Of a stretch of DNA of 9,053 nucleotides, positions 1 to 6,287 are shown piece after piece. Under the pieces are notes generated by a model, which did not search any database, had not been told where the DNA came from, and saw only the letters and a list, made by a program, of their open reading frames with translations. The stretch is from Clostridia bacterium. Lineage in GTDB: Bacteria; UBA6262; WVXT01; JAUXBS01. The number at the start of each line of letters is the position of its first letter. The stretch's first letter is position 1. The position numbers and the translations under genes are program-made. The DNA lies in assembly GCA_030618495.1 (NCBI GenBank), contig JAUXDE010000072.1, positions 1 to 9,053 of the forward strand, given 5' to 3'.

Positions 1-1871
1 GGAGATAGCAGAACGTCTTTTAACTCTTCGTTATTTTCCTTTAAGAACAGGGTTATTTCTTCGTATTCCTTTTCCAGTTCATCTAAAATAGCCAGTTTAT
101 ACCTGTAATATGAATCATATTGCTCTTCTTTGCTTATTTCTAAATATTTATTCTTAACCCGGTTATACACGCGCCCACAAAAGCTTCTTGCTTTTTCATA
201 GTCAAGCGCCCCGGTAGAAAACAAGGATTGCACCATGAACTTCCTGTCTTCATCTGAAACATCCAATTTACCCGGACTGCAATAATCCGCGTAAGTTCTA
301 ACCTTACCAGCAATTACATCATCAACAAGTTCCATTTCTTCGATGGCGGGAGTGTAACCGGGCATTAACTTCAATATTTGCTTAAGATACACCCTTGATG
401 CTGAATAAAACTTCCTGCAATTCATGATTTTTGCCAGGTAATAAAGATTTTCTATGTCATAAGGATTATACATGTACAGGTAGGAAAAGAAATACTCTGA
501 CCAGTCGTATAAACCGGCGCTAAAATACACCTTCCCCGCTGATTTGAAAAACAGCATTCTATCCTTTACTTTCTTTTTTTTAATGGGTGGAATCCTGGCA
601 TCATAGGAATGTAGTTCTATGTCCATAAGAAACTCATGTTTCTTTATGAGTTTTGAGAGTTCAAACAGGTAGTAGAAAGCCGTTCTGTTATCTCCTTTCA
701 TGTTATAAATATCTGACAGAAAGGAAAGCGAATGCTTTTTCCTTTCAGGGGAACCCTTGTCTGCGATAAACATAAGATGTTTTATGGCTTCATCAAGCAA
801 TCCTGCTTCATAATAACTTTTTGCCAGCCTGTATTTTGCTTCTTCACCCTTCTGTGAATTCCAGAAAGTAGCATCTGTAGCGTATCGCCTGTTTTCCATG
901 AACGTGCAGGGCGCAAAATATAAGCCAACCAAAAATATAATCACGAATGTCAAAGATTTTATTTTCTTAATCCTGTCATAAGCCAGGTAAAATATGAATG
1001 AAAGCGCGATTGAATAAATTACAGCCGGAATATACAGGCACTTCTCAATGCAATGAACAGAACCATTCCGGTATGGATAAATAAAAATTACTATACTTGA
1101 AATAACCGTTTTAAAAGCCTCCCATATAACCTTAATAGACTCTCCCGGTATAAATTCTTTTTCAGGAAAATACGTAAGAGGATAGAGGTTTATCCTCAGG
1201 GTTATAAAATGATATAACATAGAAATTATTAACATTGCCATGAATAGAATAAGCACGCGGCCTGGTTTGAGGTTGCTTTTCTTAAAAATCAGCGCTGCCG
1301 CCAATAGAAAGAGAAGAGCGGGTAAAACGACGAGTATAAGGTTGGAGTTAAGTAATCCACCCAGAAACATTATGATACTGAGCGCATAGTACCTTGCCCT
1401 GTTTTTTTTCAATGCAAGCAGTGCCGGTATCAGGGTGCCTAACAATAAAATAACATCTAACAGCAAATGAATATTATCAACTACATTAACGGCAACAGTA
1501 GAAACAGGGTGAACCAAAAACACTATGGCCCCGAACAGCGCAACCTTGTCTTTTCTTAAAATAATAAAAATAAGGGCATACAAAAGGAGCGCGCCTGCAA
1601 CATGAAGCAGTATCAGCGATATCCTCCAGCCAATAATGTTATTCTCTCCGATAACAGTCTTTAAAATAGCCCCGACAGCCAGGCTTAAGGGATGATATTC
1701 ATCTTTGTAATGCAGGACTGCCCTGGTGAATATTGCCGGGATGTTCCTGTAGTTATGAATAAGAGGATTATTTGCGATAGAATCATGCCCTGAAATAAAT
1801 GCGGTATTATTAAGCGAGTTGGAATAAACAATGAAACCTAAAACTATTATTAATAAATATTTTTTCAGCAT
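1..1871 (-). CDS. TMTC-like GT-C membrane protein with TPR-type tail (partial, C-terminus off the left edge)
   Basis: The frame is open from the ATG at 1871 to the window edge, giving 623 residues with no stop. Residues 1-325 form a multipass membrane region. The first non-membrane loop, FISGHDSIANNPLI (25-38) followed by IPAIFTR, and later LLHVAGALLLY (88-98) and VHPVSTVAV (120-128), follow the layout of TMTC/PMT-related GT-C proteins, where an Asp in the first loop (here D30) is usually catalytic. After the last membrane segment, ATDATFW (331-337) leads into helical repeats such as AKYRLAKSYYEAGLLDEAIKHL (345-366), a TPR-like unit. The rest (about 370-623) is helical, charged and poorly matched to TPR consensus. 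The gene starts 21 nt after the haem protein gene and is the last operon gene visible here. The ribosome site is weak. Glycosyltransferase activity is family-level inference; the usual HPxxxE..R motif is degenerate, so a non-catalytic scaffold is possible. Confidence 0.75.
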   Translation of the reverse strand, partial: MLKKYLLIIVLGFIVYSNSLNNTAFISGHDSIANNPLIHNYRNIPAIFTRAVLHYKDEYHPLSLAVGAILKTVIGENNIIGWRISLILLHVAGALLLYALIFIILRKDKVALFGAIVFLVHPVSTVAVNVVDNIHLLLDVILLLGTLIPALLALKKNRARYYALSIIMFLGGLLNSNLILVVLPALLFLLAAALIFKKSNLKPGRVLILFMAMLIISMLYHFITLRINLYPLTYFPEKEFIPGESIKVIWEAFKTVISSIVIFIYPYRNGSVHCIEKCLYIPAVIYSIALSFIFYLAYDRIKKIKSLTFVIIFLVGLYFAPCTFMENRRYATDATFWNSQKGEEAKYRLAKSYYEAGLLDEAIKHLMFIADKGSPERKKHSLSFLSDIYNMKGDNRTAFYYLFELSKLIKKHEFLMDIELHSYDARIPPIKKKKVKDRMLFFKSAGKVYFSAGLYDWSEYFFSYLYMYNPYDIENLYYLAKIMNCRKFYSASRVYLKQILKLMPGYTPAIEEMELVDDVIAGKVRTYADYCSPGKLDVSDEDRKFMVQSLFSTGALDYEKARSFCGRVYNRVKNKYLEISKEEQYDSYYRYKLAILDELEKEYEEITLFLKENNEELKDVLLS

Positions 1872-1892
1872 CTGGAATCCAGGTAAAAAGAA

Positions 1893-3551
1893 TTATTTTA
1901 AGTCATTTATGACTTCTTCTACGTTACGGACAAAACCTTTGTTCATGACCTTATACAGTTTCCCGGCATCAATCCCCGGGGACTGTTTCTGAAATTCGGG
2001 AACATTATAACTCTTCTGGCTAAACTTCTTCTCGGGTAACATCACCGGAGGCGAACTCAACCCATTCTCATCTATTTCGGTAAGATAGAGTTTGGTAAAA
2101 ATACCGTCGTCTCTTTTTGAAGCAAATATCAGCCACCTGCTGTTGGAAGACCAGCTATGCCATGAATCTGCCGTGTATTCCGCATTACAAGCAAGACGCC
2201 TTACTATGTTTTCTTCCATGGAATAAATATATATATCACTGGAGGGTTTAATCAATGAACCATATTTTGACCTGCAGAAAGAAATCCATTTTCCATCCGG
2301 AGAAAATCTCGGGTAATGATTACTCATACCGTTAAATGACGCGCCCTTCAATGGCGCAGGCTCACCACCCCTGCCGTCATTATAAGGGATAAGGAATATA
2401 TTATACTTCTGCCTGTACCGCCCTTCTTTTGCCGATTCTACTGCATCCCTGCAAAATGCTATAGTTTTCCCCCCGGGTGACCAGCGGGGATAATTTTCCA
2501 GGTATTCAGGGTCGCTTGCCCCGGGTAAGAGAGAAATGGTATTTTTCTCAGTATCATATACCGCTATATCCGCCGTAGGGCTGAATGCGTACTGGGTTTC
2601 CTGGGTTATAGGCGTACTGCTTCTTAATTTCTGCCTCACGCTTAAAGCTAATTTTCTGCCGTCAGGTGACCAGCATACGAAAGTACTTCCCCCGAGAGGA
2701 ATTTTAATTCTCTCCCCCGACTTTTCTTTTATATCATATATAAAAAACCCGGCCCCGCCCCTGTGCATGTTTCTCCACGGGATACACACCTTATCGCTAT
2801 TCGTTTTACCTGTGAACGTATGACACGAAGCGCAGAATCTACCTTTACAGGGCAGAAATATCTTAGTCTTAAAACTACTTAAATACCTGATAAATATATT
2901 CGGGGTTTTTGCCGCATTAAAGGAGGGAGACACCAAACGATAGATAACAACTTCGTCAGCAGGGAATTCTGATATCCTGAAAGATACCGGATGACTTCTA
3001 TGTATTTTATTTTTTTCTGCATTGCTGTCTGCCTTACACCCCAGCACCCGCATGCTGACATGCTGTCCGGCAGCTTCTTTCTTTATTCTTGACCATATTC
3101 TCCCCGGCGGCCTCCATGATTGTTTGCGCGTAACAACCTGTATCCCGGTGCCATTTTCCAGGATAAATTCAATGAGCCACAGGTTATTATTTAAATCATC
3201 CCATTTAAACAGGGGCGGGGCAATATTTGCCGGGAAAGAAGCCTTATCGTAAGGCCTGTATATTTGCAGTAATTCAGGTTTTTTTCTGTTCCTGTATACA
3301 GTAGGAACGTTCTCTTCTTTTTTTATGCTGGCTCCGGATACAGCGTCTAAACCAGCCGTAGAACCGGGAAGGAATTCTATTTCCTGGCAGGGTATATCTA
3401 TTATTTCTATATCCGCGGACGTAAAGCAGTTCAACTGCTGTTTCCCTGTACCCTTATCAAAAATAATAACCGGGTTGTTGTCTTTTATGGATACAAGCCG
3501 GTAAAGTACGAGCGCCAACAGAAGACTTATCAGTACAACTATACGTTTCAT
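1893..3551 (-). CDS. Membrane-anchored mono-haem (CxxCH) protein with TolB-like/PD40 beta-propeller
   Basis: 552 residues from the ATG at 3551. This start is chosen because it follows the ccsA stop by 23 nt, has an AAGAGG ribosome site just upstream, and begins a signal anchor (MKRIVVLISLLLALVLY). An upstream ATG at 3647 would overlap ccsA by 73 nt. Order of parts: signal anchor 1-20; a short segment with DAVSGAS (69-75) resembling the end of FMN-binding domains; an FN3/Ig-like domain about 94-200 (YRPYDKASFPANIAPPLFKW near its start); the haem motif CASCH (240-244); then propeller blades with WSPDG, WSPGG and FSPDG turns near 294, 357 and 416 and a last blade near 465-478. The protein should sit outside the inner membrane with covalently bound haem. 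M262/H263 are possible distal ligands. It matches a family of uncharacterised TolB/cytochrome hybrids. Function is unknown; electron transfer or redox sensing is inference. Confidence 0.82.
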   Translation of the reverse strand: MKRIVVLISLLLALVLYRLVSIKDNNPVIIFDKGTGKQQLNCFTSADIEIIDIPCQEIEFLPGSTAGLDAVSGASIKKEENVPTVYRNRKKPELLQIYRPYDKASFPANIAPPLFKWDDLNNNLWLIEFILENGTGIQVVTRKQSWRPPGRIWSRIKKEAAGQHVSMRVLGCKADSNAEKNKIHRSHPVSFRISEFPADEVVIYRLVSPSFNAAKTPNIFIRYLSSFKTKIFLPCKGRFCASCHTFTGKTNSDKVCIPWRNMHRGGAGFFIYDIKEKSGERIKIPLGGSTFVCWSPDGRKLALSVRQKLRSSTPITQETQYAFSPTADIAVYDTEKNTISLLPGASDPEYLENYPRWSPGGKTIAFCRDAVESAKEGRYRQKYNIFLIPYNDGRGGEPAPLKGASFNGMSNHYPRFSPDGKWISFCRSKYGSLIKPSSDIYIYSMEENIVRRLACNAEYTADSWHSWSSNSRWLIFASKRDDGIFTKLYLTEIDENGLSSPPVMLPEKKFSQKSYNVPEFQKQSPGIDAGKLYKVMNKGFVRNVEEVINDLK

Positions 3552-3574
3552 ACGCCTCTTTTTCGCCAGACAGG

Positions 3575-4354
3575 CTATAAGTAGGAATGCAACCCCGAGA
3601 GAATAAAAGGTACTCCCAGATAAGTAAACATAAGAACAAGGTAGCAAAAGACCGCAAGTACGGCAAGTCCTATAGTTTCTTCTTTTCTCTTTATAAATTT
3701 AAGAACAACATACAATGAATATATTAAAAACGTTATCAGTGAAAACGTTTCCTTGGGATCCCAGCCCCAGAACCTGCCCCATGCAATCCTGGCCCATATG
3801 CTTCCCAGCACCAATGCTCCAATACTGAACTGCGCGTAACCTGCCACTATGAGTTTGAATGAGGATAGTTCAAGCGCCTGCACTTCCAGGTTGCTCCCAT
3901 CCCGGGCTTTTCTATAGAGGTAAATGATTGAATTGATGAACCCCAGCGTCAGGAACGTATAACCTGAAATGGTTATCCCTACATGGACAGGGAGCAGCCA
4001 GGATTGGAATGCTTTGATGGGGAGCGTATCGCCGCCTATATGATAAAGAACCACGCTGATACAAATGAATACTATTGAAACTATAACGGGGAGCTGTCCA
4101 AGCAGTTTATTGCGGGAAACCGAGTGAAACAACATGAGGAAGAATCCCAGCAGTACAAGCGTGTCTGCGACAGTAAGCATTGGGAAGAACCTGAGCCTGT
4201 ATGCCCTGGCAACCAGGGAAAAAAGGTGCAAAGCCAGAACCAGCCAGAGCATAACTTTAAAGTTCACATTCAGGTTCAGCTTGATCCTTAATATATTTCC
4301 GGCAAAATAAAGAACGTATCCGGTCAGGATAATAATTGTATAATTCACATCCAA
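3575..4354 (-). CDS. ccsA: Cytochrome c biogenesis protein CcsA/ResC type
   Basis: 259 residues, close to the short end of the CcsA/ResC range. It is a multipass membrane protein with the family's signature haem-handling WWD motif, WGRFWGWDPKE (192-202), followed by TFSLITFLIYSLYVV. Histidines expected to ligate or present haem are visible at H43 (ALHLFSL), H124 (LLPVHVGITISGY) and H256 in the terminal LSGLHSYL. In system II the CcsA and CcsB partners export haem and attach it to CxxCH apocytochromes outside the inner membrane. No CcsB/ResB gene is present here. The start is TTG at 4354; GTG at 4348 is the alternative, and the ATG at 4350 is out of frame and stops at once. The gene lies 27 nt after the RidA-like gene, in the same frame, with that gene's TAA as the only stop between them. 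The neighbouring CxxCH protein is the obvious client. Confidence 0.93.
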   Translation of the reverse strand: MDVNYTIIILTGYVLYFAGNILRIKLNLNVNFKVMLWLVLALHLFSLVARAYRLRFFPMLTVADTLVLLGFFLMLFHSVSRNKLLGQLPVIVSIVFICISVVLYHIGGDTLPIKAFQSWLLPVHVGITISGYTFLTLGFINSIIYLYRKARDGSNLEVQALELSSFKLIVAGYAQFSIGALVLGSIWARIAWGRFWGWDPKETFSLITFLIYSLYVVLKFIKRKEETIGLAVLAVFCYLVLMFTYLGVPFILSGLHSYL

Positions 4355-4381
4355 ATTATACGCTCGTTTCTTTTTGCTGTC

Positions 4382-4807
4382 TTAGCCGTCTTCCCGCAGG
4401 GCGTCGGCTTCTATTTCAACGGTAAGGTCTTCCCGGCAGAGCTTTGCCTCCACGCAACATGAAGCAGCCATGTTTTCTCTGGTGATGTTGTTATTGCAAA
4501 AGAATTCATCCCTTATTTTGTTAAACCTGTCATAATACTTTGCAATATCGCTCAGGTAGATGCGCCACCGTATAACATCACTTACTTCAAAACCCCTGCT
4601 TGTGAGCAGGTCCTTGATGTTCTTGTAAGTGTGTCTCGCCTGGGCCTCGAAGTCACCCGGAGACATGGTTTCGCGGTTGGGCCCGACGCTTGAGGTGCCG
4701 GATATAAGAAGTATCCTCACGTTGCCTGTTTTCAACTCCGTAGCCCTTGGGAATCCCGCTTCAGGAGCAGGTAGGCTGTCAATGTTAAAAGGTATTTTCT
4801 TTATCAT
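4382..4807 (-). CDS. RidA/YjgF-family protein lacking the catalytic arginine
   Basis: 141 residues, slightly longer than RidA (about 128). Family features are ISGTSSVGPN (36-44), the helix FEAQARHTYKNIKDLL (53-68), GFEVSDVIRWRIYLSDI (72-88), YYDRFNKIRDEFF (91-103) and the closing strand CVEAKLCREDLTVEIEADA (118-136). In RidA the segment ARSCVE carries Arg105, which is needed for enamine/imine deamination. Here the aligned segment reads ASCCVE, so the arginine is Ser116 and is followed by two cysteines. That places the protein among arginine-less Rid-like or chorismatase-like members, and deaminase activity is not expected. An AAGGAAAGAAG ribosome site precedes the ATG. It is the first gene of the leftward operon, about 86 nt downstream of the predicted transcription start. 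Its link with cytochrome genes is unexplained. Confidence 0.87.
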   Translation of the reverse strand: MIKKIPFNIDSLPAPEAGFPRATELKTGNVRILLISGTSSVGPNRETMSPGDFEAQARHTYKNIKDLLTSRGFEVSDVIRWRIYLSDIAKYYDRFNKIRDEFFCNNNITRENMAASCCVEAKLCREDLTVEIEADALREDG

Positions 4808-4899
4808 TTTTATCTTCTTTCCTTCTGAGAATTGCCGGGGAATCTTGACCCGGGATTGTCAGTGAATTTTACCCCACTTCTTGATCGTATTACGGTTTA

Positions 4900-4928
4900 A
4901 TTATACTCTTTGTTTCTGCAGTAGTCAA
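4900..4928 (-). promoter_or_regulatory. Sigma70-type promoter of the leftward operon
   Basis: Read on the minus strand, TTGACT (4928-4923) and TATAAT (4905-4900) are separated by exactly 17 nt. The -10 is perfect and the -35 matches 5 of 6. Transcription would start near 4893 and run into the RidA-like gene at 4807, leaving a leader of about 86 nt. A small hairpin (CCGGG/CCCGG, 4835-4853, 9-nt loop) lies in that leader. Confidence 0.8.
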
Positions 4929-4944
4929 CTTGTTTATTTCTCCT

Positions 4945-4963
4945 GCCTGTTTTTTTAGCCTGT
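4945..4963. repeat. Tandem GCCTGT direct repeat upstream of the leftward -35
   Basis: GCCTGT occurs twice, 13 bp apart start to start and separated by TTTTTTA, ending 17 bp upstream of the leftward -35 element. The position would suit an activator site or UP-like A-tract element. This rests on position and repetition only. Confidence 0.3.
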
Positions 4964-5048
4964 AACTTACCATCCCGGGTTCTGTTTCCGGCAAGGTTAA
5001 AACCTATGCGCGTGGACAAATGAGTCTTATCCTTCGGTAAACTTCCCC

Positions 5049-5077
5049 TTGCATTTCCCCCGATAATTAGATATTAT
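5049..5077 (+). promoter_or_regulatory. Probable promoter driving the tRNA-like fragment and the three-gene module
   Basis: TTGCAT (5049-5054), a 17-nt spacer and TATTAT (5072-5077). The -10 matches 5 of 6; the -35 is weak (TTG only). Support comes from the second copy at 6237-6265, with the same -35 hexamer, the same spacer length and a tRNA-like sequence at almost the same distance. The module has no other obvious promoter. Confidence 0.55.
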
Positions 5078-5101
5078 ACTCATTAAATTAAGTTCGATCA
5101 C

Positions 5102-5129
5102 GGAGAGTTGCCCGGGTGGTTGAAGGGGT
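5102..5129 (+). pseudogene. tRNA-Ser 5' fragment (acceptor strand and D arm only)
   Basis: The sequence reads as a bacterial tRNA-Ser start: GGAGAGT (acceptor 5' strand), TG at positions 8-9, then a D arm with CCC paired to GGG around GGGTGGTTGAA. After GGGGT the match stops; there is no anticodon stem, variable arm or T arm, and the sequence becomes AT-rich and leads to the DUF5674 start 27 nt later. It is a fragment, not a functional tRNA. If transcribed from 5049-5077 it would form the leader of the module's mRNA. Confidence 0.6.
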
Positions 5130-5155
5130 GAATTAAATAACGATAGAATCTTAAA

Positions 5156-5497
5156 ATGGAAATTATTAAAGATAAAATACCCATAGGTGAATTAAAAACA
5201 ATTGCAGAAAATATGTTTGGCAATATGGTTAAAGCTGTAGTTGATACGGAAAAGAAAATCATGGCTGTAGGTGGTGAACTTCATTCGGATGAAGAGGCGA
5301 TTTTACTTGAAAATGGTTCAAAACAGCATAGCCTGTGGGGGATCAACCTGTATGTGGATATTGAAGATGATAGCTGGATCGAGTTTGATTCTATGATAAA
5401 TCTCAGGCCATCCCAGGGGAATCGTACCCGTAACGTTGATGACTCCGGCATAAGAAGCAGTATAATTGAAATTGTCAATAACCTGGTGGAAAGATGA
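5156..5497 (+). CDS. DUF5674 family protein
   Basis: 113 residues, a soluble small protein with no signal peptide or membrane segment. It shows the features I associate with DUF5674: an N-terminal helix with FGNMVKAVVD (21-30), the strand IMAVGGELHSDEEAILLENG (35-54), KQHSLWGINLY (56-66), the acidic strand SWIEFDSMINLRPSQGNRTR (73-92), and a C-terminal helix IRSSIIEIVNNL. The conserved acidic and polar residues (GELHSDEE, EFD, RPSQGNR) cluster as in an active or binding site, but no activity is known to me. No clear ribosome site lies before the ATG, which is unusual given the tRNA-like leader. Its stop overlaps the next start as ATGA, so the two products are probably translationally coupled. 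Confidence 0.8.
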   Translation: MEIIKDKIPIGELKTIAENMFGNMVKAVVDTEKKIMAVGGELHSDEEAILLENGSKQHSLWGINLYVDIEDDSWIEFDSMINLRPSQGNRTRNVDDSGIRSSIIEIVNNLVER

Positions 5498-5823
5498 ATT
5501 ATCAGCATAAGAATTTAGCTTCAGGCAAATGGTTTGAACTAACATTTTTTGAGCAAATGGCAAATGTTGGAAGTGAAGTTGAGCGGGCTATCAGCTGGAG
5601 GGATAAGAACAGGGAATACAGTATCAAGGCTATAGAGCGTGCCCTTGAATTGCTGGGTTTAACCATAGAGAATACCAAAAACAGGATACACTTAAAAGAA
5701 TTGAAGCGCTTGCACGAAGTACTGGTTGATTATTTTTATTTTGATAATCAATTTGTTTCTTCCGACAAATTATGGCATAATTATTTTCATCCTTTCAATT
5801 ACGCTGCCAGGCGAAACAAATAA
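5494..5823 (+). CDS. Conserved small helical protein of unknown function, coupled to DUF5674
   Basis: 109 residues, predicted all-helical and soluble. The ATG overlaps the preceding TGA by 4 nt (ATGA) and has a GGTGG ribosome site inside the end of the upstream gene, which settles the start. Visible blocks are FFEQMANVGSEVERAISW (18-35), SIKAIERALELLGLTIE (43-59), KNRIHLKELKRLHEVLVDYF (62-81) and SSDKLWHNYFHPFNYAARR (89-107). I recognise this as the pattern of an uncharacterised family seen in candidate-phylum genomes, without a named function. There is no HEPN RxxxxH signature, nuclease motif or DNA-binding helix-turn-helix that I can defend. Tight coupling suggests that it acts with the DUF5674 protein. 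Confidence 0.78.
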   Translation: MNYQHKNLASGKWFELTFFEQMANVGSEVERAISWRDKNREYSIKAIERALELLGLTIENTKNRIHLKELKRLHEVLVDYFYFDNQFVSSDKLWHNYFHPFNYAARRNK

Positions 5824-5856
5824 GAAAGTGCTGCCTTTTTGGCCGGAAACAATAAA

Positions 5857-6168
5857 ATGAAAAATGAAATCAGGTGTTTAAATGAATATCATAACGTTAC
5901 AGGTTACGGGATATCCCAGGGAACAGATGACTATTTTCTTCTAAAACTGGCAAACGACACCATGGTCTTTAGTCAAGCTAAATATTATTTAATGAATGCA
6001 GAAGCAAGTTTAGCTGACCTTCAGGCTATGGATGATGCCGGCTCTGTTACTGTTCCGGCAGGGGATACAAAAAACTACAATACCCAGCTGGGGGATATAG
6101 TAAATTATGTAGAAGGCGATTTGCCCACGGGCAGTCAAGTGCTGGTTCTTGATTTATTTAGTTTTTAG
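5857..6168 (+). CDS. Unrecognised small acidic protein
   Basis: 103 residues from the ATG at 5857, which has CCGGAAA about 9 nt upstream; a TTG at 5839 would add six residues but lacks a good ribosome site. The gene follows its neighbour by 33 nt and is probably co-transcribed. The sequence contains YGISQGTDDYFLLKLANDTM, then a helix-like SQAKYYLMNAEASLADLQAMDD, then VTVPAGDTKNYNTQLGDIVNYVEGDLPTG. The product is acidic and apparently cytoplasmic, with no signal, membrane segment or catalytic motif. I cannot assign it to a family. It could be the remnant of a larger protein or a cargo gene of the element that occupies this region. Confidence 0.6.
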   Translation: MKNEIRCLNEYHNVTGYGISQGTDDYFLLKLANDTMVFSQAKYYLMNAEASLADLQAMDDAGSVTVPAGDTKNYNTQLGDIVNYVEGDLPTGSQVLVLDLFSF

Positions 6169-6182
6169 CTGTTTCTCAGAAT

Positions 6183-6194
6183 AATAGGGTCAGG
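6183..6194 (+). repeat. Left end of an inverted repeat pair (AATAGGGTCAGG)
   Basis: AATAGGGTCAGG here is matched in inverted orientation by CCTGACCCCTATT at 6704-6716 (one extra G/C). The pair encloses about 534 bp. The GGGTCAGG core resembles ends I associate with REP-like elements mobilised by RAYT transposases, which is recollection rather than a match I can check. Confidence 0.5.
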
Positions 6195-6236
6195 TTTTGG
6201 CATTTGACATTTTTACCTGTCATTATAACTTTCCGG

Positions 6237-6265
6237 TTGCATTTTCCTTCATAAATAAGTAATAT
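6237..6265 (+). promoter_or_regulatory. Second tRNA-type promoter
   Basis: TTGCAT (6237-6242), a 17-nt spacer and TAATAT (6260-6265), placed 22 nt before the tRNA-Ser-like sequence at 6288. It mirrors the promoter at 5049-5077 in -35 hexamer, spacer and distance (24 nt there). Even the flanks share TTGCATTT and a TCATT block after the -10, which supports descent from a common tRNA-Ser promoter region. Confidence 0.5.
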
Positions 6266-6287
6266 ATCATTCTGTTACTCAGTCTAC

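Larger units (their letters stand above)
4808..5155. other. Divergent intergenic region between the leftward operon and the rightward module
   Basis: About 350 nt without a convincing gene. It holds the leftward promoter (4900-4928), a tandem GCCTGT repeat (4945-4950 and 4958-4963), a short dyad AGGTT-aa-AACCT (4994-5005), the rightward promoter (5049-5077) and a tRNA-Ser-like 5' fragment (5102-5129). No T-tract terminator with a solid hairpin was found. Confidence 0.6.

Noticed and set aside
2536-3252. Plus-strand open frames inside the haem protein gene
   Set aside because: They lie opposite a well-supported gene, show no family features, and have codon patterns expected of shadow frames. 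The same applies to plus-strand frames at 4629-4865 and 7048-7263, and to minus-strand frames at 5281-5563.
3552-3647. An upstream ATG (3647) extending the haem protein by 32 residues
   Set aside because: It would overlap ccsA by 73 nt and place extra residues before the signal anchor; the ATG at 3551 has a ribosome site and the anchor immediately after it.
4835-4853. Terminator or riboswitch in the leader of the leftward operon
   Set aside because: Only a 5-bp CCGGG/CCCGG stem with a 9-nt loop and no T tract; too little structure for either call.
5090-5100. AGTTCGATCA as the T arm of a tRNA ending before 5101
   Set aside because: The flanking bases cannot form a T stem and no acceptor strand follows.
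5839-5856. TTG start for the third gene of the small module
   Set aside because: No ribosome site precedes it, while the ATG at 5857 has CCGGAAA at a suitable distance.
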